Assembly: GCA_905211485.1 (NCBI GenBank)
Contig: CAJMAW010000061.1
Coordinates: 1-17,497, forward strand
Direction: 5' to 3'
Origin: an uncultured Lentisphaeria bacterium
GTDB lineage: Bacteria; Verrucomicrobiota; Lentisphaeria; Victivallales; UBA1829
Length of the DNA stretch: 17,497 nucleotides
Shown piece by piece: positions 14,075 through 17,497 of the stretch. The position numbers and the translations under genes are program-made. Position 1 is the stretch's first letter. The number at the start of each line of letters is the position of its first letter. The notes below the pieces were generated by a model. It was given only the letters and a program-made list of their open reading frames with translations, did not search any database and was not told where the DNA came from.

Positions 14075-14581
14075 ATGGAAAACGCGTCGGAATTGTTGAT
14101 CTCCAACCGGGACGGAGTGTACCTTATCCGGGTCTGCGGACGTGCCACATTTGAATGCGCGCCGCCCCTCCGCAATCTTGCGAAGAGTCTGGAGCAGACG
14201 TCTTTTTCAGAAATCAACGTGGATCTTTCCGCCTGTTCGTGGATGGACAGCACCTTCATGGGGATTCTTGCCATGCTCGGGCTCAGAGCCAGGAAAATAG
14301 ATGCCGTCATGAACATCTGCAACGCGGGAGAGCAGAACCGCAATCTGCTTTACGGACTGGGTCTGAAAAAACTGTTCTGCTTTGTGGACGGTCCCGTCTG
14401 TGATGCGGACGCCGGGAACACGTGGAATGACGGGACAGAGAACAGCCAGCCCAACGCCCAGACCGTCCTCGACGCCCACAAAACGTTGATGGATGTGGAT
14501 GAACAGAACGTGAAGAAGTTTGAACGCGTCGTGGATATGGTTCAGAAAGATATCGACCGCCTGAATCAGGAGAAGAACTGA
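14075..14581 (+). CDS. STAS-domain protein (anti-anti-sigma factor-like)
   Basis: A 168-residue cytoplasmic protein. Residues 1-105 fit the SpoIIAA/RsbV-type STAS fold: a first strand LLISNRDGVYLIRVCGR, the strand INVDLSACSWMDST (47-60) ending at the phosphorylation loop, then FMGILAMLGLRARKI. Ser59 after Asp58 is where SpoIIAA is phosphorylated, and Thr60 is the alternative. Such proteins respond to a serine kinase/anti-sigma partner or bind nucleotide; no kinase or phosphatase gene is in the window. After the domain there is a polar linker and a charged, helix-forming tail (about 130-168) not found in classical SpoIIAA. The gene follows alaS by 21 nt with a consensus Shine-Dalgarno sequence and is closed by a strong terminator, so the two form an operon. 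The biological link to alaS is unknown. Confidence 0.8.
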   Translation: MENASELLISNRDGVYLIRVCGRATFECAPPLRNLAKSLEQTSFSEINVDLSACSWMDSTFMGILAMLGLRARKIDAVMNICNAGEQNRNLLYGLGLKKLFCFVDGPVCDADAGNTWNDGTENSQPNAQTVLDAHKTLMDVDEQNVKKFERVVDMVQKDIDRLNQEKN

Positions 14582-14615
14582 CTCCTGTCTTTGCCGGTCC
14601 TCCGGACCCGGAATG

Positions 14616-14661
14616 AAACGGAGCAGGGAAGACAACGGATTTTCCCCGCTCCGTTTTTTTT
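14616..14661 (+). terminator. Strong rho-independent terminator of the alaS-STAS operon
   Basis: AAACGGAGC (14616-14624) pairs with GCTCCGTTT (14648-14656), and inside it GGGAA (14626-14630) pairs with TTCCC (14642-14646). Eight T follow (14654-14661). It ends before the recQ start and rules out the longer recQ reading from 14591. Confidence 0.85.
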
Positions 14662-14728
14662 GTGCCGGATCGCTTACGGGACACATTCATTTCATGCGGG
14701 GGAAAACAAAGAATTCTTGGAAACAGCA

Positions 14729-17263
14729 ATGGGCAATTTCTCTTTGCAAGAGGCGCTGAAACGGTATTTCGGCTTTGATTCCTTTCTGGATGGACAGGAA
14801 GGGATTGTCCGCGCGATTCTGGCGGGGGAAGACTTGTGCGTGATAATGCCGACGGGAGCGGGGAAATCGCTCTGCTATCAGCTTCCGCTTCTGATCCGGT
14901 CCGGTCGGGAAGAGGAGTCGGAAGCCGGAGAGACGGTCCTGATGCGGAAGGAGTGGAAGATCGGGAACTCTTCCTCTGCCCGGCGCCCCTGCCGTTACGG
15001 GATTGTGGTTTCTCCGCTGATCTCCCTGATGAAAGACCAGGTGGATTCGCTTCGCGGGAAAGGGATTCTTTGCACGGACTGTCTCAACGGCGCGATGAGT
15101 TTGCAGGAACAGCATCATGTGATGGACGCCGCAGCGCGGGGAGAAATCCGGATTCTGTATGTCGCGCCGGAACGTTTCGGTGCGAATTCCTTCCGTGATT
15201 TTCTGAAGACCGCGCCGCCGGAAACGCTGATTGTGGATGAGGCGCACTGCATCAGCCAGTGGGGACATGATTTCCGGCCATCGTATCTGCGTCTCGGGGA
15301 GATGATAGATTGTTTCGGGATCGGGCAGGTCTGCGCATTCACCGCAACGGCGACTCATGCTGTGCGGGAGGATATTCTCAAGCAGCTTCACCGTCCGGGG
15401 ATGAAACTGCATGTTTCCGGATTCAAGCGGCCCAATCTGGCGTTTTCCGTTCTGTATACGGGCGGAGGGGAGGAGGAGAAACTCCGCAGTCTTCGCAGAC
15501 TCCTTGAGACATTTCAAGGCAGAGAACCCGCCATTCTTTATGCTTCCACCCGGAAAAACGTGGATCTGCTCCACTCCGAATTCGGCTGTATCGCATATCA
15601 TGCGGGGATGAGCGATTCCGAACGGACCCGTGCCCAGGAGCGTTTCATGGAGGAATCCGGCCCGGTTCTCGCGGCGACAAACGCCTTCGGCATGGGAATC
15701 GACCGCCCCGACGTGCGGCATGTGATCCATTACAATATGCCCGGTTCCATCGAAGCCTATTATCAGGAGTCCGGCAGGGCAGGGCGCGACGGAAAGCCTG
15801 CGGACTGTACTCTTCTCTATTCTCCTTCCGACCGTTATATCCAGTCGTTTCTGATCGATATGAACAATCCGTCCGAAGCTCTTCTCCGTTCCTCATACCG
15901 TTTGCTTCTTGCGCTGGCGAAACGGGCGGGGAGTCTCTCTCTGGATCTGAGTCTTTCGGAATTCTGCCTGCGGATGCCGGAGCTGAAATCGGAAGCGCTT
16001 GCCGGATCGGTTTTTTCGATTCTGGAGCAGAACGGCTATATTGCGCGTTCGCGCCGTTGCGGCGGGGAAATCAATCTGCGGATGCTCGGGGATGTTTCCC
16101 GTCTTGCGGAGGAGCATGCGGAAGAAGCAACCCAGCGTTCGCGTTTTCTTTCCCGTTTTCTCCGGCAGTACGGTTTCACCCGGGCGCTGACGGAACATCG
16201 TTATACCATCGGGGAACTTTCCGGAATCTGCGGCCTTTCGGAGGAACAGTTAAGACGTGTTCTCCAGCATCTCCGTGGGAACGGCATTCTGGAGTATTCG
16301 CTTCCTTTTCAGGGATGTACCACGGAACTGCTCCGCCCGGAAAAAACGGAACTGGAGATGGATTTCAAAGCTCTGGAGGAGAAAAAGGCCCTTGAGACGG
16401 AACGTCTGGAGGAAATGCTTGCCTATGCCAGGACCCGCTCCTGCCGTCAGGCATTTCTGATTTCCTATTTCGGGGAAGATTGCGGGGCCTGGCGCTGTGG
16501 CGTCTGCGATCATTGTGCCGCGGAGATGCCGCAGAAGAAAAGACGCGATGCCGCAGCTGCTGCAAAGAGGGAAAATCTGACGCAGGAATCCTCTGTGCTT
16601 CCATTTTTTGCCGCGGGGGAGAAGGAAGCCGTTTTCCTGATTTTCTGTGCGGTCCGTGATTTTCCGGGCGCTTTCGGGCTCGGACGTCTTTCCAGGATCT
16701 TGCGCGGAGAGTCCGGGGAGGATGCGGATTCCCCGTTCAGAAGAGATTATGAGTTTTCCCCGCATTTCGGGATTCTGAAATCTTTCCGCAGAAACAAATT
16801 GATGTTTCTTCTCCGGAAGCTGGAGTATGACGGCTGGCTGATACGGGTGGGGTCTCCGGAATATCCCTGTATTGATCTGTCGGAGAAGGCGGAAGCGTTT
16901 CTTCGGAGTGAAGCCGTCATGGAGAAGAAGAAGGAGAGAAAAAAGGCGAAGGAGCCGCTGTCTCTGCGGCGGAACCGGGGGAAAAAGGATGCCATGCAGC
17001 TTTTCTCTGCTTCTGCGGGCGATGATAATATGGGGGAGGGGGATTTGTTTCGTCGTCTTCAGCTTTTACGCAAGCGCCTTGCTGAGCAGAAGAAGATTCC
17101 GCCTTATTTGATTTTTCCGGACTCCGTTTTACATGAACTGGCGGAAAGAAGGCCGCTGACAGCGGAAGATGCCTTTGACATCAAAGGGATAGGCAAACAT
17201 AAAATCCGGACGTTTCTTCCTTTTTTCCTGAACGAAATCCAGCGATGGTGCCATGAGCTTTGA
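14729..17263 (+). CDS. recQ: RecQ-family ATP-dependent DNA helicase, long form
   Basis: An 844-residue 3'-5' DNA helicase for recombination and fork repair (E. coli RecQ has 610). Walker A is MPTGAGKS (40-47), DEAH is at 170-173 in IVDEAHCISQWGHD, TATAT is at 205-209, and motifs V-VI cover ATNAFGMGIDRPDVRHVIHY and QESGRAGRDG (346-355). A region of about 190 residues with two winged-helix-like parts (about 385-545) precedes the zinc site (Cys572, Cys585, Cys590, Cys593, Cys596). Then come an RQC domain (about 625-725, FGLGRLSRILRG), a basic linker (731-755) and a C-terminal HRDC domain (about 772-840). An extra segment of about 30 residues (58-90) lies between the Walker A helix and motif Ia. 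The start at 14729 is chosen because the upstream frame contains the alaS-operon terminator. Its ribosome binding site is weak. Confidence 0.93.
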   Translation: MGNFSLQEALKRYFGFDSFLDGQEGIVRAILAGEDLCVIMPTGAGKSLCYQLPLLIRSGREEESEAGETVLMRKEWKIGNSSSARRPCRYGIVVSPLISLMKDQVDSLRGKGILCTDCLNGAMSLQEQHHVMDAAARGEIRILYVAPERFGANSFRDFLKTAPPETLIVDEAHCISQWGHDFRPSYLRLGEMIDCFGIGQVCAFTATATHAVREDILKQLHRPGMKLHVSGFKRPNLAFSVLYTGGGEEEKLRSLRRLLETFQGREPAILYASTRKNVDLLHSEFGCIAYHAGMSDSERTRAQERFMEESGPVLAATNAFGMGIDRPDVRHVIHYNMPGSIEAYYQESGRAGRDGKPADCTLLYSPSDRYIQSFLIDMNNPSEALLRSSYRLLLALAKRAGSLSLDLSLSEFCLRMPELKSEALAGSVFSILEQNGYIARSRRCGGEINLRMLGDVSRLAEEHAEEATQRSRFLSRFLRQYGFTRALTEHRYTIGELSGICGLSEEQLRRVLQHLRGNGILEYSLPFQGCTTELLRPEKTELEMDFKALEEKKALETERLEEMLAYARTRSCRQAFLISYFGEDCGAWRCGVCDHCAAEMPQKKRRDAAAAAKRENLTQESSVLPFFAAGEKEAVFLIFCAVRDFPGAFGLGRLSRILRGESGEDADSPFRRDYEFSPHFGILKSFRRNKLMFLLRKLEYDGWLIRVGSPEYPCIDLSEKAEAFLRSEAVMEKKKERKKAKEPLSLRRNRGKKDAMQLFSASAGDDNMGEGDLFRRLQLLRKRLAEQKKIPPYLIFPDSVLHELAERRPLTAEDAFDIKGIGKHKIRTFLPFFLNEIQRWCHEL

Positions 17264-17272
17264 GTATTGAAG

Positions 17273-17289
17273 ATTCCCGGGAAGGGAAT
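17273..17289 (+). other. Hairpin after recQ
   Basis: ATTCCC, loop GGGAA, GGGAAT, starting 10 nt after the recQ stop. There is no T run, so it is at best a weak or factor-dependent end of the transcript. Confidence 0.3.
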
Positions 17290-17304
17290 ATGCAGAAAGG
17301 AAAC

Positions 17305-17497
17305 TACGGAAAAATGCGTTGAGCATTTTTCACGAGGTCAAGGTCTGTGACCTTGTCGCGGTCCAGCGGCGAGACGCTGGCCGCCGGAGGCAAAGTAAAA
17401 AACCTTGCAAAGCAACAAAAAATATTATTGCGAAGCAACAAATTACGGAAAAATGCGTTGAGCATTTTTCACGAGGTCAAGGTCCGTGACCTTGTCG
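17305..17497. repeat. Intergenic repeat of 139-bp period made of stem-loops
   Basis: A 54-bp segment at 17305-17358 returns at 17444-17497 with one difference (T17346 versus C17485). Each copy holds two perfect inverted repeats: GAAAAATGC/GCATTTTTC (17309-17331, 5-nt loop) and CAAGGTC/GACCTTG (17339-17355, 3-nt loop). The spacer adds a 10-bp stem with one bulge (17358-17384, CCAGCG/CGCTGG core) and two near-identical 14-mers, TTGC(A/G)AAGCAACAA, at 17405-17418 and 17428-17441. There is no open frame. The window stops inside the second copy, as expected where a repeat breaks an assembly. The A-rich and T-rich arms of the first stem could act as a bidirectional terminator. Confidence 0.8.

Noticed and set aside
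14591..14728. Longer N-terminus for RecQ
   Set aside because: The extension is translated from the terminator of the upstream operon and has no RecQ similarity.
1..17497. tRNA, rRNA, CRISPR, insertion sequence or phage genes
   Set aside because: Looked for tRNA T-loop motifs, regularly spaced short repeats, transposase or integrase motifs and phage genes. None was found. The only repeat is the terminal stem-loop unit.

Overview
The window reads as a fragment of a bacterial chromosome from the Lentisphaerota (Victivallis-like), probably a gut or sediment anaerobe. This rests on gene content, not on a database search. The clues are a type IV prepilin-like protein with a long FTLIELLVVIA-type N-terminus and an RH...DGH C-terminal motif, a cysteine-type sulfatase, a small GH32 glycosidase, and a compact alanyl-tRNA synthetase. 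The window looks like a complete assembled contig: the left edge carries an anomalous in-frame junction and the right edge stops inside a repeat.

Layout. Positions 1-565 (minus) hold the N-terminal part of a sulfatase. From about position 100 to the edge it runs in frame into sequence that is plainly the conserved core of GatB (Asp/Glu-tRNA amidotransferase subunit B), so this is a chimera or a rearrangement. Positions 566-1410 are a long divergent intergenic stretch with a candidate sulfatase promoter, a LacI-family-like palindrome, an orphan plus-strand terminator and a 9-bp hairpin. Then come a GH32 glycosidase (1411-2406) and a prepilin-like protein (2527-3369), which converge on an M20 metallopeptidase (3465-4568, minus). 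Positions 4569-5100 are non-coding and hold a good minus-strand promoter for the peptidase, a foldable leader, and an orphan plus-strand terminator. An RsmB-type rRNA cytosine methyltransferase (5101-6510, minus) lies divergent to an ArnT/GT39-like membrane glycosyltransferase (6952-8688).

From 8689 to the end every gene is on the plus strand. The rpmF-plsX-fabH cluster (9036-11320) has a strong extended -10 promoter and links ribosomal protein L32 to phospholipid and fatty-acid initiation. A small secreted or membrane-anchored protein of unknown function follows. A 310-bp spacer with a nested inverted repeat leads to a compact alaS (12272-14053) coupled to a STAS-domain gene (14075-14581), closed by a strong terminator. 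A long RecQ helicase (14729-17263) is last. The window ends in a 139-bp-period intergenic repeat built from several stem-loops (17305-17497).

Most genes are housekeeping (translation, lipid initiation, RNA modification, DNA repair), with a small carbohydrate/sulfatase part at the left. No tRNA, rRNA, CRISPR array, transposase or phage gene was seen. The points most worth a second look are the GatB/sulfatase junction, the AlaRS lacking both its editing beta-barrel and its C-Ala domain, the terminal repeat, and the orphan terminators in gene-free stretches.
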